64,000 nt of DNA from Idiomarina seosinensis_A (GCF_044797955.1 NZ_CP085211.1:1860001-1924000); one strand, 5' to 3'; positions 26,234 to 35,336 are shown, counted from the first letter of the stretch. Notes: generated by a model not told the origin, from the letters alone. A program made the numbers and translations.

Positions 26234-27486
26234 TGAGCGAACAACTAGCAACCGAGATTTCTCAACGCGCAGCAAAAGCTGCCCGGGCAGTGGCAACACT
26301 CTCAGAAGAGCAGAAAAACAGTGTGCTGAAAAAAATGGCGAATGCCATTCGTCAGCACAAAAACACGATATTACAGGTTAACAAGCAAGACTTAGAGGCC
26401 GGTAAAGAGAAAGGCCTGTCCGATGCCATGATGGATCGCCTGCAACTAGACGATGACCGTATTGAAGGTATGGCAACGGCGATTGAAGAAATTATTGAAT
26501 TGCAGGATCCGGTTGGCGAGCGTTACCTGGTTGAAGAACGGCCAAATGGCTTGAAAATTGAAAAGATGCGCATCCCTCTGGGCGTTATTGCAATGATTTA
26601 TGAAGCTCGGCCCAATGTTACAGCTGACGCCGGCGCACTTTGCTTCAAGTCCGGAAATGCGGTGATTTTACGTTGTGGACGCGAAGCTATCGAGAGCAGC
26701 AAAGCGATTGCCGTTGCTCTGCACGAGGCACTGGAAGAAAGTGGCCTGCCGAAAGATGTGATTACCGTAGTCCCGACTCCCGATCGCGACTTAATGAAAG
26801 AACTGCTGCAACAAAAAGACTATATCGATTTGGTAATTCCTCGCGGTGGCGAAGGCCTAATCCACTATGTCAGCGACAATAGTAAGATCCCGGTGATCCA
26901 GCATTACAAGGGTGTTTGCCATCTTTATGTGGACAAAGACGCAGACCTGGATAAAGCACTGGCTATCCTCATTAACGGCAAAACACAACGTACCGGCGTC
27001 TGTAACGCGCTGGAAGCTTTGCTGGTGCATAGCGACGTTGCCGATGATTTCCTGCCGAGAGCAGCCAAAGCATTGGCCGAGAAAAATGTCACTGTACACG
27101 CCGCTAAAGACTCGATTAAATTCTTTGACGGCGCTGATGAAATTGCTGTTGAAGACTTCGGTGAAGAGTACTTAGCACTTGAGATCGCTGTGCGCACCGT
27201 CACTGACTTTGATCAGGCTGTCGAACATATTCAGCAATTTGGCAGTGGCCACACTGAAGTTATCATTACTGAAAACGATAAAACTGCAGAACAGTTTATT
27301 CGCGAGGTTGATTCTGCAGTAACCATGGCCAACGCCTCATCACGCTTTTCTGATGGCGGCCAATTAGGCCTGGGTGCAGAGATCGGCATCTCGACCAGTA
27401 AGTTACACGCATATGGACCCATGGGCCTGCAGGCACTAACTACAGAGAAGTTTGTGGTAACAGGAAACGGTCAAACACGCGATTAA
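26233..27486 (+). CDS. proA: Gamma-glutamyl phosphate reductase
   Basis: Reduces glutamyl-5-phosphate to glutamate-5-semialdehyde with NADPH. Motifs: RIPLGVIAMIYEARPNVT, CFKSGNAVILRCGREA, DLVIPRGGEGLI, VIQHYKGVCHLYVD, and the catalytic Cys in GKTQRTGVCNALEALLV; near the end SRFSDGGQLGLGAEIGIST. Length 417 equals the E. coli enzyme. It is coupled to proB and followed by a shared terminator. Confidence 0.96.
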   Translation: MSEQLATEISQRAAKAARAVATLSEEQKNSVLKKMANAIRQHKNTILQVNKQDLEAGKEKGLSDAMMDRLQLDDDRIEGMATAIEEIIELQDPVGERYLVEERPNGLKIEKMRIPLGVIAMIYEARPNVTADAGALCFKSGNAVILRCGREAIESSKAIAVALHEALEESGLPKDVITVVPTPDRDLMKELLQQKDYIDLVIPRGGEGLIHYVSDNSKIPVIQHYKGVCHLYVDKDADLDKALAILINGKTQRTGVCNALEALLVHSDVADDFLPRAAKALAEKNVTVHAAKDSIKFFDGADEIAVEDFGEEYLALEIAVRTVTDFDQAVEHIQQFGSGHTEVIITENDKTAEQFIREVDSAVTMANASSRFSDGGQLGLGAEIGISTSKLHAYGPMGLQALTTEKFVVTGNGQTRD

Positions 27487-27516
27487 TGTTATAAACCGCA
27501 TATCCGCGCTCAGAAA

Positions 27517-27550
27517 GCCTGCCCAGTAATTTCGGGCAGGCTTTTTTTTG
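27517..27550 (+). terminator. Terminator of proBA
   Basis: GCCTGCCC and GGGCAGGC form an 8-base-pair hairpin with a 9-base loop, followed by eight T residues. On the other strand the hairpin is followed by TTTC only, so it acts mainly on proBA. Confidence 0.9.
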
Positions 27551-27557
27551 CCGGTGA

Positions 27558-29552
27558 CTAACCTTTTTCGTAGCCGGTTAAAAATTCGGGCCAGTCGCGG
27601 CTCTCTTTCCAGTAAAACGGCTCACACTGGTTTTTCTCTTTAATTAAAGAACGTTTTAAACGTGCCAGGTTTTGTTGTTTCCACTCACCGGGCTCTTTAA
27701 TACCACACTTATCAAAATCGACTATCCAGGCTTTCTCCTGGTCATCGAGCATTAAGTTATGACAATTAAGATCTGAGTGATAAACATTACAATTGTGCAG
27801 TTGCTTTACTGCTGCGCCCAGCAGCTGCCACTCTTCAGCAGTTAAAGACTTTTCACGTAATAATCTAAAAACATCCACGGCCCCGGGAATCACTTCAACC
27901 AGAATATCGGCTTGATAACTGAACAAACCTGTTTTTAACATTCTTGCTGCAATAGGCTTAGGCACGGGAAGGTTTAACTGCTGGAGCTTATTCAGAAGAT
28001 CAAACTCGTGAATAGCGCGACTACGTTCAGCAGGCTCCCGAAAAAACCGGTCTTTATTAACTTTGCCAACTAACCCACCCCGGTAATAGTGGCGTAAAAC
28101 CATGCCATGATCACCTTGCTGTATAAACCAGACAGTTGCCCGACCCGCGGAATTACCAGCGATGGCTTTTTGCTGCTGCCAATAACGGGCAGAAAAGTGC
28201 TTCGCCTCGCAATCCGCTAACATTTGCTCGTCAAATTTTATGAATTCTTTCCCGTCTGCCTTGGTTTGTACCATACGTTGTCCTGTTAAAGTCGCTCCCA
28301 TAGCGTGATGAAGCATCCGCTCGGTAGCGCCTTTGTGTTGATTTAGCACTTGTTGTGCGGCGGCATTTTGCCTGTTCCGTAGTTGCTCATTAGTGAAAAG
28401 GTGAATAACCTCTTCGCTCAGTGCATCAGCGTGATTGACCCACTCAACCCCCCCGGCAACATGCAATTGCTGGTAAATACTTGAAAAGTTATAAACCGAT
28501 GGCCCCGAGAGTACGGCACTTTCCCCCGCAATCGCTTCCAGCGGATTATGTCCGCCACGTTCGATTAAACTGCCACCAACGAAACTGACCTGAGCAAGGC
28601 GTGTCCACACCAGCATTTCGCCGATACTGTCGGCTAATAGCGCATCGATAGCGGGGGTTACCTGTTGAATGGCGTCACGTCGGCAAAAACTCAAGCCCTG
28701 ATTATCAAGCAGCCTGGCAACTTGCTGAAATTGTTCAGGATGTCGCGGAGCGATAATTAGCAAACTATCCGGCAACGCTTTTTTTACCGCCGCTGCAGCG
28801 GCCATAACTTGCTCACTCTCCCCCGGATGAGTGCTGGCTGCCAGCCATACCTGACGCCCCTTTAATTGCTGTTGAATAACCGCCGCCTGTTGCTGTTGCG
28901 CATCAGATACCTGGATATCAAACTTAAGATTGCCGTCCACCAGTACATTGCGTTTGTCTGCCCCCAGCGCTGTTATCCGCCTTGCCGACTGACGATCCTG
29001 CGCCGATACCCAATCCAGTTGTTGCCAGCACCCTGCTGTTAAACCGGCGATGCGCTTATAGCCAGCCGCAGACTTTGCCGAAAGCCTCGCATTGAGCAAG
29101 CATACGGGTATCCGATGTTGTTTAAGAGTGTGCAAAAAATTAGGCCAGAGCTCAGTTTCCATTAGCCAGACTGCCCGGGGCCGAGTACGGCGAATAAAAC
29201 GCCGACAGCTGGCTGGTGCATCCAGTGGCAAATAAACACAGCGAACACGTTGTGAAAAATGCTCTTTAATCAGCTGGCGTGCCGTCGGGGTCATACAGGA
29301 GACCGTTACCGGCAGTGACGGAGCGGCTTGCAATAAAGCTTCTATCAATGCGCGCGCCGCTATGGTTTCACCCACCGAGGCCGTATGAATGAGGACGCCG
29401 CCCTGCCAGTGGTGCTGGTAAGACAAATAACCGAGACGCTCGGATAAATGCTGCCGATAGCGCCGGTCCTTGCGGCTACGCCAGTAAAAATAGAGCAGCA
29501 GCAATGGCTGCAGAAGACCCATCAGGCCAGCATAGAGCCTACGCCACATCAT
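27558..29552 (-). CDS. waaA: Fused Kdo transferase (WaaA) and Kdo kinase (KdkA)
   Basis: A single 664-residue frame joins two lipid A-Kdo enzymes. Residues 1 to about 425 are WaaA: an N-terminal membrane anchor, VLIHTASVGETIAARALI with the catalytic Glu (62), METELWPN, LLNARLS, and FVGGSLIERGGHNPLEA. Residues from about 427 are KdkA, a kinase-fold enzyme that phosphorylates Kdo: GGLVGKVNKDRFF, YHSDLNCHN (catalytic loop, Asp 594) and IVDFDKC (metal Asp 612). WaaA is normally about 425 and KdkA about 240 residues and they are separate. The kinase part has its own in-frame ATG (28274) with AGGA 6 bases upstream, so it may also be made alone. No stop or frameshift is seen at the junction. It is coupled to the upstream glycosyltransferase gene (TAATG). 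Confidence 0.92.
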   Translation of the reverse strand: MMWRRLYAGLMGLLQPLLLLYFYWRSRKDRRYRQHLSERLGYLSYQHHWQGGVLIHTASVGETIAARALIEALLQAAPSLPVTVSCMTPTARQLIKEHFSQRVRCVYLPLDAPASCRRFIRRTRPRAVWLMETELWPNFLHTLKQHRIPVCLLNARLSAKSAAGYKRIAGLTAGCWQQLDWVSAQDRQSARRITALGADKRNVLVDGNLKFDIQVSDAQQQQAAVIQQQLKGRQVWLAASTHPGESEQVMAAAAAVKKALPDSLLIIAPRHPEQFQQVARLLDNQGLSFCRRDAIQQVTPAIDALLADSIGEMLVWTRLAQVSFVGGSLIERGGHNPLEAIAGESAVLSGPSVYNFSSIYQQLHVAGGVEWVNHADALSEEVIHLFTNEQLRNRQNAAAQQVLNQHKGATERMLHHAMGATLTGQRMVQTKADGKEFIKFDEQMLADCEAKHFSARYWQQQKAIAGNSAGRATVWFIQQGDHGMVLRHYYRGGLVGKVNKDRFFREPAERSRAIHEFDLLNKLQQLNLPVPKPIAARMLKTGLFSYQADILVEVIPGAVDVFRLLREKSLTAEEWQLLGAAVKQLHNCNVYHSDLNCHNLMLDDQEKAWIVDFDKCGIKEPGEWKQQNLARLKRSLIKEKNQCEPFYWKESRDWPEFLTGYEKG

Positions 29553-30304
29553 TATCGCCAGTATTCTGCTATCCAGCGGGTCGGCAATACCTTACGATAC
29601 CATTTACCACTACGCCCCTGCAGGGCCTGATCGGGGTGAGGTTTACCATGAAAAATGATAACTTTGGCACCTTCAGGAATTCTGGGCTGTTGAAAGAAAC
29701 TCAGCGGGAAAGGCCGCAGGCAGTGACGTTTGAAGCTACGGCACCACTTGGCCGGCCAGTAGCTTAACTTGCCCTGACGGTCAACAAACTGAGTAATATA
29801 CTCCTGTTCATTACGCACGGGCTGTGTTGCTTTTTCAGGATTTTGTTTCAGATAGTCCAGTGCATCCTCATGTGCACCAGCTTCAAAACGAAATACTGAG
29901 GTGTTGCCGGTTGCATCGGATTTATCCCACTCTTTGATCACCAGAAACTCGCCTTCGGGCTCAAAAAACTCGTCCAAGCTGCCAACGATAACGATATCTA
30001 AGTCAAGAAACAGCGTTGGCCCTTTGAGATCATACAGTGGATTAGCAAAGCATGTCAGTTTTAGCCAGCCGTGCGCTTTGGTCCAGGGTTTTTGCTGATC
30101 AAAGTCATCAAAGCCAATTTTTGGAATAGGCTTGACTTCGACTTCCTCGCGAATACCTTCTTCCTGATCAGTTAAACAAACAAAGCGAAAGGGCCTGCTC
30201 AAATGGCGGCTGACCATAGAGTACAAGGTATTAACATAGTCAGAGCCGTATTTGTCGCCCCATTTGATACATATCACGTTAACCGTTTTAGTATCTTTAT
30301 CCAT
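29552..30304 (-). CDS. Glycosyltransferase, probably lipopolysaccharide core
   Basis: A 250-residue soluble glycosyltransferase with an N-terminal nucleotide-sugar fold (VNVICIKWGDKYGSDYVNTL) and a DxD motif (LFLDLDIVIVGSLDEFFE, near residue 100), resembling GT8-type enzymes. The conserved KVIIFHGKPHPDQA near the C-terminus matches the family's metal-binding His region. The donor sugar is unknown. It is immediately upstream of and coupled to waaA-kdkA (shared TAATG), which suggests a role in the inner core added after Kdo. Its start lies 120 bases from the divergent flavin reductase gene. Confidence 0.75.
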   Translation of the reverse strand: MDKDTKTVNVICIKWGDKYGSDYVNTLYSMVSRHLSRPFRFVCLTDQEEGIREEVEVKPIPKIGFDDFDQQKPWTKAHGWLKLTCFANPLYDLKGPTLFLDLDIVIVGSLDEFFEPEGEFLVIKEWDKSDATGNTSVFRFEAGAHEDALDYLKQNPEKATQPVRNEQEYITQFVDRQGKLSYWPAKWCRSFKRHCLRPFPLSFFQQPRIPEGAKVIIFHGKPHPDQALQGRSGKWYRKVLPTRWIAEYWR

Positions 30305-30389
30305 TAAAGTATCTCCACTGAATTAACCTGCGCATGATGCCATAAATTAAAGGCAGACGGTATTAGATCTGACTGCTTTAAGGTACCGT

Positions 30390-30407
30390 ACTAAACAGAC
30401 TAAACAG
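30390..30407. repeat. Short tandem repeat in divergent promoter gap
   Basis: Two copies of ACTAAACAG in tandem lie 18-36 bases before the flavin reductase GTG, inside the 120-base divergent gap. Possibly a binding site or simply a low-complexity tract. No strong promoter hexamers are apparent. Confidence 0.4.
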
Positions 30408-30425
30408 ACCAAAAAAGGACTTATT

Positions 30426-31091
30426 GTGAAACAGTTTGACCGCCAAGAGCTTGCAGCCATGGATAACCGCAAACGCGTACAGTTTATTAACTCGCTGTCA
30501 GGCTTCAAAAGTGCCAATATGATTGGCACCAGCAGCAGAAAGAATAATGACAATCTTGCCATTATCAGTTCCGTTGTCCACCTGGGTACCAACCCGCCCT
30601 TGCTCGGCTTTATCTTGCGCCCGCATTCGGTCGACCGGCATACCCTAGATAATATCAAAGATACCGGTGTTTACACGGTCAACCAGGTTCATGCCGGTAT
30701 TTATAAGGCGGCTCACCAAACTTCCGCCCGCTACGCCCGCGAGCTGTCAGAGTTTGAAGAGACCGGCTTAACGGCAGAGCGCTACGACGGATTTCACGCG
30801 CCTTTTGTCAGCGAAAGCAAACTGTCCATGGGGGTGAAATTAGTTGAAGTTGCCACCATTACTCACAATGACACTGAGTTTGTTATTGGCGAAATTCAGT
30901 GGGTAAGGACCGAGGAAAGCGCCATTCAGGACGATGGTCTTGTCGATTTAGAAGCTTTGGATACTGTGGCAGTATCCGGTCTGGATCGCTATCACAAAAG
31001 CTCGGCTTTAGCTCGTTTAAGTTACGCAAAACCGGACCAGGAGGTTCGTGAGATCCCGTTGGCAGGATTGTCTGACGATGAAAAAGACTGA
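30426..31091 (+). CDS. Flavin reductase-like FMN-binding split-barrel protein
   Basis: A 221-residue protein of the flavin reductase/DIM6-NTAB type: FINSLSGFKSANMIGTSS and LAIISSVVHLGTNPPLLGF form the flavin-binding front, then GVYTVNQV, AHQTSARYAREL and ATITHNDTEFVIGEI. It likely binds FMN and may reduce free flavins or store them. The start is GTG at 30426 with AGGA 7 bases upstream. The next gene, an iron-sulfur photolyase, starts inside its 3' end, which points to coordinated expression and possibly to flavin supply for the photolyase. That functional link is inference. Confidence 0.82.
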   Translation: MKQFDRQELAAMDNRKRVQFINSLSGFKSANMIGTSSRKNNDNLAIISSVVHLGTNPPLLGFILRPHSVDRHTLDNIKDTGVYTVNQVHAGIYKAAHQTSARYARELSEFEETGLTAERYDGFHAPFVSESKLSMGVKLVEVATITHNDTEFVIGEIQWVRTEESAIQDDGLVDLEALDTVAVSGLDRYHKSSALARLSYAKPDQEVREIPLAGLSDDEKD

Positions 31092-32640
31092 GGTAACAAA
31101 AATTCGGTTGATCCTTGGCGATCAACTGAATGCCAGCCATAGCTGGTATCAGCAAGACGGTGACGATACCCTTTATGTGATGATGGAAGTCATGCAAGAG
31201 GCCACTTACGTCAGGCATCATCGGCAAAAAATACTGGCGCTTTTTGCAGCGATGCGGCGGTTTGCCACAGCGCTGGAAAAAAAAGGTCTGCGGGTTTGTT
31301 ATTTGACCCTGGATGATGAGGAAAATCGCCAGTCAGTCACCGACAACCTGAGCTGGTTACTTAAACAGTATCCGGAAGCGCGACTGCAGTGTCAATTGCC
31401 GGATGAGTACCGACTGGACCATGCATTGCGGAGCTGGGCAGGGGCCCGGGATATTGTCATTGACTGGTGCGACAGCGAACACTTTCTGACCCCTCGCGAC
31501 AGTATTAAGCAGATTTTTGGTAACAACAAAAGCTTGCTAATGGAAACCTTTTATCGCCACCAGCGGCGCCAGTTTAATCTGCTCATGGAAGATGGAAAGC
31601 CGGTCGGGGGACGCTGGAACTTTGACGGCAACAACCGTAAAAAGATTCCTGCCAGCGAAAATTTACCGCAACCGCTGACGTTCGGTAATGATGTCACCGC
31701 AATTGATGAGATGCTAACCCAGGCAGGTGTTGAAACCTTAGGCACTGTAGATGCTACTAAGCTGTTGTGGCCTACCTCGCGCCAGCAGGCGCGACAATTA
31801 CTGGATTACTTTTGCGATCATCTATTGGTTAAATTTGGTACTTATCAGGATACCATGACCACAGAGGACGAGCATCAGCACGCCTGGAGCCTGTACCATT
31901 GCCGCCTGTCTTTTGCTTTAAACAGTAAAATTCTCAGCCCGCTGGAGGTCGTATCCAGGGCCATTGAAACCTGGCGGCAGCGACCGGGTGAGATTACTCT
32001 AAATCAGATTGAGGGCTTTGTCCGGCAAATTATTGGCTGGCGCGAATACATCAGGGCGATTTATTGGCATCACATGCCCGCTTACAAGACACTCAACCAG
32101 CTTGAGCATGATCGTCCATTACCTCGTTACTACTGGGATGCTGATACAAAAATGAATTGTATTAAGCACAGTGTCCAGCAGTCACTCGATTTTGCTTACG
32201 CTCACCATATACAACGGTTAATGATCACCGGCAATTTTGCCTTATTAGCCGGGGTCGATCCGGATGCGCTTGATGAGTGGTATCTGGGTATCTATATCGA
32301 TGCCTTCGAATGGGTCGAGTTACCCAACACCCGTGGCATGAGTCAATACGCAGACGGTGGTCTGTTAGCAACCAAGCCTTATGTCTCCAGTGCCAACTAT
32401 ATCCAAAAAATGGGGCATTATTGTAAAAACTGCTACTATCGCCACAATCAGAAAACGGGTGAGCGGGCCTGTCCTTTTAACAGCTTATACTGGCACTTTA
32501 TCGACCGTCATGAGCAGCGTTTTAAGGACAATCATCGAATGAATATGATGTACTCTGTATGGAACAAGAAGTCGCAGGAAGAGCGTCAGCAGATCCTGCA
32601 GCAAGCAAACGACTATCTCAAACGCGTTAACGACTTATGA
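31078..32640 (+). CDS. Iron-sulfur bacterial cryptochrome/(6-4) photolyase
   Basis: A 520-residue member of the FeS-BCP/PhrB group, which repairs (6-4) photoproducts or acts as a blue-light receptor. The N-terminal Rossmann domain starts LILGDQLNASHSW, and the C-terminal FAD domain contains IIGWREYIRAIYWHHMP, LMITGNFALLAG and TKPYVSSANYIQKM. Four Cys at positions 361, 449, 452 and 465 have the same spacing (88, 3, 13) as the cluster ligands of Agrobacterium PhrB, so a [4Fe-4S] cluster is expected. The frame starts at 31048, but the ATG at 31078 inside the preceding gene gives the family N-terminus and is chosen. It overlaps the flavin reductase gene by 14 bases and meets the lipocalin gene downstream. 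Confidence 0.93.
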   Translation: MKKTEVTKIRLILGDQLNASHSWYQQDGDDTLYVMMEVMQEATYVRHHRQKILALFAAMRRFATALEKKGLRVCYLTLDDEENRQSVTDNLSWLLKQYPEARLQCQLPDEYRLDHALRSWAGARDIVIDWCDSEHFLTPRDSIKQIFGNNKSLLMETFYRHQRRQFNLLMEDGKPVGGRWNFDGNNRKKIPASENLPQPLTFGNDVTAIDEMLTQAGVETLGTVDATKLLWPTSRQQARQLLDYFCDHLLVKFGTYQDTMTTEDEHQHAWSLYHCRLSFALNSKILSPLEVVSRAIETWRQRPGEITLNQIEGFVRQIIGWREYIRAIYWHHMPAYKTLNQLEHDRPLPRYYWDADTKMNCIKHSVQQSLDFAYAHHIQRLMITGNFALLAGVDPDALDEWYLGIYIDAFEWVELPNTRGMSQYADGGLLATKPYVSSANYIQKMGHYCKNCYYRHNQKTGERACPFNSLYWHFIDRHEQRFKDNHRMNMMYSVWNKKSQEERQQILQQANDYLKRVNDL

Positions 32641-32651
32641 GGAAAAAGGCA

Positions 32652-33179
32652 ATGAAGCAGTGTCTCTTTAGTCTAATTTCTGTGGTTTTTCTGGCCGCTT
32701 GCCAGTCAGAACCAACACCGGTGAAAGCTCCAGTGCAAGTTTTTGACGCTGAGCAATACTTAGGTAAATGGTATGAAGTGCTGCGGATGCCGCATGGTTT
32801 TGAAGAAAATCTTATCGCCGTTTCTGCAGAATATCGACTTAACGGGGACGGTTCGCTGGAGGTAACTAACCGCGGCTGGCACGTTAATGATAACGAGTGG
32901 CAAACTGCAATCGGCCGGGCAGAGCCCGTGGAGAATTTAACCGCTGCCTATCAAGTCACGTTTTTCTGGCCGTTTTATGGTGGCTATTACGTTAGCTGGC
33001 TGGATCCTGACTACCAGTTAGCGATGGTAACCAGTGATTCTCACGATTATTTTTGGCTGTTATCCAGAACCCCGGCGGTAGCTCAGAGCGATATTGACTT
33101 CGCTCTGGCTAAAGCTAAACAGTGGGGCTTTGATATCGACCAGATGATCCAGGTGGAGCATCCGGCCGAACTGAGGTAA
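32652..33179 (+). CDS. blc: Bacterial lipocalin (Blc-like lipoprotein)
   Basis: A 175-residue outer-membrane lipocalin that binds lipids or hydrophobic molecules under stress. Lipoprotein signal with lipobox LAAC, then the lipocalin start YLGKWYEVLRMPHGFE (the GxW motif) and barrel strands ending with YQLAMVTSDSHDYFWLLSRT. Two starts are possible: ATG 32637 overlaps the photolyase stop but has no ribosome-binding site, while ATG 32652 has AGGAAAAAGG upstream and is used. It is the last gene of the photolyase operon and overlaps nothing downstream; deaD is convergent 7 bases later. Confidence 0.9.
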   Translation: MKQCLFSLISVVFLAACQSEPTPVKAPVQVFDAEQYLGKWYEVLRMPHGFEENLIAVSAEYRLNGDGSLEVTNRGWHVNDNEWQTAIGRAEPVENLTAAYQVTFFWPFYGGYYVSWLDPDYQLAMVTSDSHDYFWLLSRTPAVAQSDIDFALAKAKQWGFDIDQMIQVEHPAELR

Positions 33180-33186
33180 GCCGGTT

Positions 33187-34953
33187 TTAGTTAAAGCGGC
33201 GGGCTGCGCCCTGACCACGTTTTGCCGCTGGCTTGCGACCATCCCGGCTGTCACGTCCACCACGCGGGGCTGGGCGTGGTGCGCGGGAAACCTGCTCACT
33301 GGTTATTTCCAGAGACATCGGTTGCTGACGCACTCGTGCGCGTTTCAGTACGTTAACAACATCGCCTGGTAAGCCTTTCGGCAACTGTACTAACGAGTGC
33401 TGGTCAAATAATTGTATTTGACCAATGAAGCGACTGTCCATCGAAGCTTCGTTAGCAATAGCACCAACGATATCACCAGGCTTAGCACCATGCTCGCGTC
33501 CAACTTTGATTTTGTAGGTATCAAAATCGACATCTGCAGCACGGTTGCTGCGCTCAGCTCGAGGCTTACGGCGCTCGCCGCGTTCTGCACCACGTTCGTT
33601 GCGTTCAGCACGCTCGCGAACCGGCCGATCCTCTTTCAGGAATAAAGGGCGCTCTTTGTGCTGTTGCTTCAGCAAGGCCAGAGCAATCTGCTCAGCACTT
33701 AACTCACTCTCAGCTAACCACTTCTGCAATAACTGCTCAATCGGTTGATGATTGTCTATCTGCAGGCTTTGCTCTATCTGAGTTAACAGTTGCTGCTGCC
33801 GATGCTCGCTTAACTGCTGGGCATTCGGCACATCAAAGTACTCGATAGATGAATTCGTTAACCGCTCGTAATGGCGCAACAAATGGCGCTCTTTCGGACG
33901 GAAAAACAAAATCGCTTCACCTTCACGACCGGCACGGCCCGTGCGGCCAATGCGGTGCACGTAGGACTCTGTGTCGCCTGGCAAATCGTAGTTAATAACG
34001 TGGGTAATCTCTGGTACATCAAGGCCGCGCGCGACAACGTCAGTCGCAACCAAAATTTCAATATGACCGCTGCGCAGTTGGCTGACTGTTTGTTCCCGTT
34101 GCGTTTGGTTCAGGTCGCCACTTAACGGAGATGCTTTAAACCCTGAACGCTGCAGTAGTTCAGCCAGATCCATCGTGTCCTGTCGAGTGCGGACAAAAAT
34201 AAGCGCTCGCTGGTAAGGTGTCACTTCCAATAACCGTGTAAGAGCAGTCATTTTTGTTAAGCCGGCAACCTTCCAGGCTTTTTGCTTAATGGTGGCTTTT
34301 TCTCGTGCAACAGCCTCTACCTGAATGTTCAGCGGCTGCTTAAGATAGGTTTTCGCCAGCTTACGGATAGCCGATGGCATGGTCGCTGAAAACAGAGCGC
34401 GCTGAGCATCTTCCGGAACCGCGGCCAACAACGTCTCAATATCTTCAATGAAACCCATATTCAGCATTTCATCAGCTTCATCCAATACGGCAACGCGCAG
34501 TGCATCCAGCTTCAATACTTTTTTGTTCAGTAAGTCAATCAACCGGCCCGGCGTACCAACGATAACTGAGGTGCCTTTTTTCAGCGCCTGGACCTGCGGT
34601 CCAAAAGCGGCACCACCGTAGACTGTCGCGACGTTGACATCTTTCATCTGCTGCGCAAAGCTTTCGATCGCTTCAGCAACCTGAATCGCCAGCTCGCGAG
34701 TTGGTGTAACAACCAACACTTGTGTTTGCTTCAGTGACGGATCGATGGCCGCCAGCGCAGGCAAGCCGAACGCTGCAGTTTTACCGGTACCTGTCTGCGC
34801 TTCACCAAGCACATCTTTACCGTCCATTAGCGCCGGGATCGACTGCTGCTGGATCGGAGTCGGTTGACTAAAGCCAAGTTTTTCGAGCTGGTTTAATAAG
34901 GTAGCAGGAAGTGCCATGTCGCTGAACGACATGCCTGTAATAGTATCTGACAT
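33187..34953 (-). CDS. deaD: DEAD-box RNA helicase DeaD/CsdA
   Basis: ATP-dependent RNA helicase active in cold adaptation and 50S assembly. The 588 residues show the Q motif (GFSQPTPIQQQSIP), motif I (AQTGTGKTAAF), DEAD box (VLDEADEMLNMGF), SAT (LFSATMP), helicase C domain (FVRTRQD; VATDVVARGLDVPEI; YVHRIGRTGRAGREG), the DbpA-type RNA-binding domain at about 480-560 (YKIKVGREHGAKPGDIVGAI), and an Arg/Gly-rich tail. The frame begins at 35031, but the ATG at 34953 starts the family N-terminus with GAGTGAG upstream. A promoter at 35188-35215 leaves a leader of about 230 bases, as is usual for cold-inducible genes. It is convergent with the lipocalin gene. Confidence 0.95.
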   Translation of the reverse strand: MSDTITGMSFSDMALPATLLNQLEKLGFSQPTPIQQQSIPALMDGKDVLGEAQTGTGKTAAFGLPALAAIDPSLKQTQVLVVTPTRELAIQVAEAIESFAQQMKDVNVATVYGGAAFGPQVQALKKGTSVIVGTPGRLIDLLNKKVLKLDALRVAVLDEADEMLNMGFIEDIETLLAAVPEDAQRALFSATMPSAIRKLAKTYLKQPLNIQVEAVAREKATIKQKAWKVAGLTKMTALTRLLEVTPYQRALIFVRTRQDTMDLAELLQRSGFKASPLSGDLNQTQREQTVSQLRSGHIEILVATDVVARGLDVPEITHVINYDLPGDTESYVHRIGRTGRAGREGEAILFFRPKERHLLRHYERLTNSSIEYFDVPNAQQLSEHRQQQLLTQIEQSLQIDNHQPIEQLLQKWLAESELSAEQIALALLKQQHKERPLFLKEDRPVRERAERNERGAERGERRKPRAERSNRAADVDFDTYKIKVGREHGAKPGDIVGAIANEASMDSRFIGQIQLFDQHSLVQLPKGLPGDVVNVLKRARVRQQPMSLEITSEQVSRAPRPAPRGGRDSRDGRKPAAKRGQGAARRFN

Positions 34954-35336
34954 GAATATCTCACTCATTCCTGTTTGCGCTGAGGCAAACGTACAACAAA
35001 ATAAGGGGTCTGGCCCGGCAACAGGAATCATGATAAGTGCACATGCAGACAGTCACACGATGGATGCTGCGATAAACTTTGCCATTATCTGGAATCAGGC
35101 GCTCAACCCCACGAATCAAGGGTTTCCGCAGCCTCTCTGACTCAGTGTCTGTCACTGATATAAGCGGATGTCCTTGAAGGAGGGCATACTATACGCTTAT
35201 TTTATTAATTTGCAAGCCCGTTAACCGTAAACACTGAAAGACGCATGGGTTAAACAGGCTTTTTACCAAAAAGTTGAACCTTTCACCCATTTATTAGCTA
35301 CATTGGTAGAACACGTTATTTGTAAGGAGACGGACT
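34954..35336. promoter_or_regulatory. deaD leader and gabD upstream region
   Basis: This 383-base divergent region holds no gene with support. On the minus strand about 228 bases lie between the predicted deaD transcript start (near 35181) and the ATG at 34953; they contain short in-frame open stretches but no clear small gene. The gabD side has GTAAGGAGACGG before the ATG and no strong promoter that I can name. Confidence 0.5.
35188..35215 (-). promoter_or_regulatory. Predicted sigma-70 promoter of deaD
   Basis: TTGCAA (35215-35210), 16-base spacer, TATAGT (35193-35188), in an AT-rich setting. The -10 matches 5 of 6 and the -35 4 of 6 consensus bases. It gives an untranslated leader of about 228 bases. 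Confidence 0.6.

Noticed and set aside
34954..35031. Upstream extension of deaD to 35031
   Set aside because: The family N-terminus begins at 34953 with a better ribosome-binding site; the extension is Cys-rich and lacks homology.
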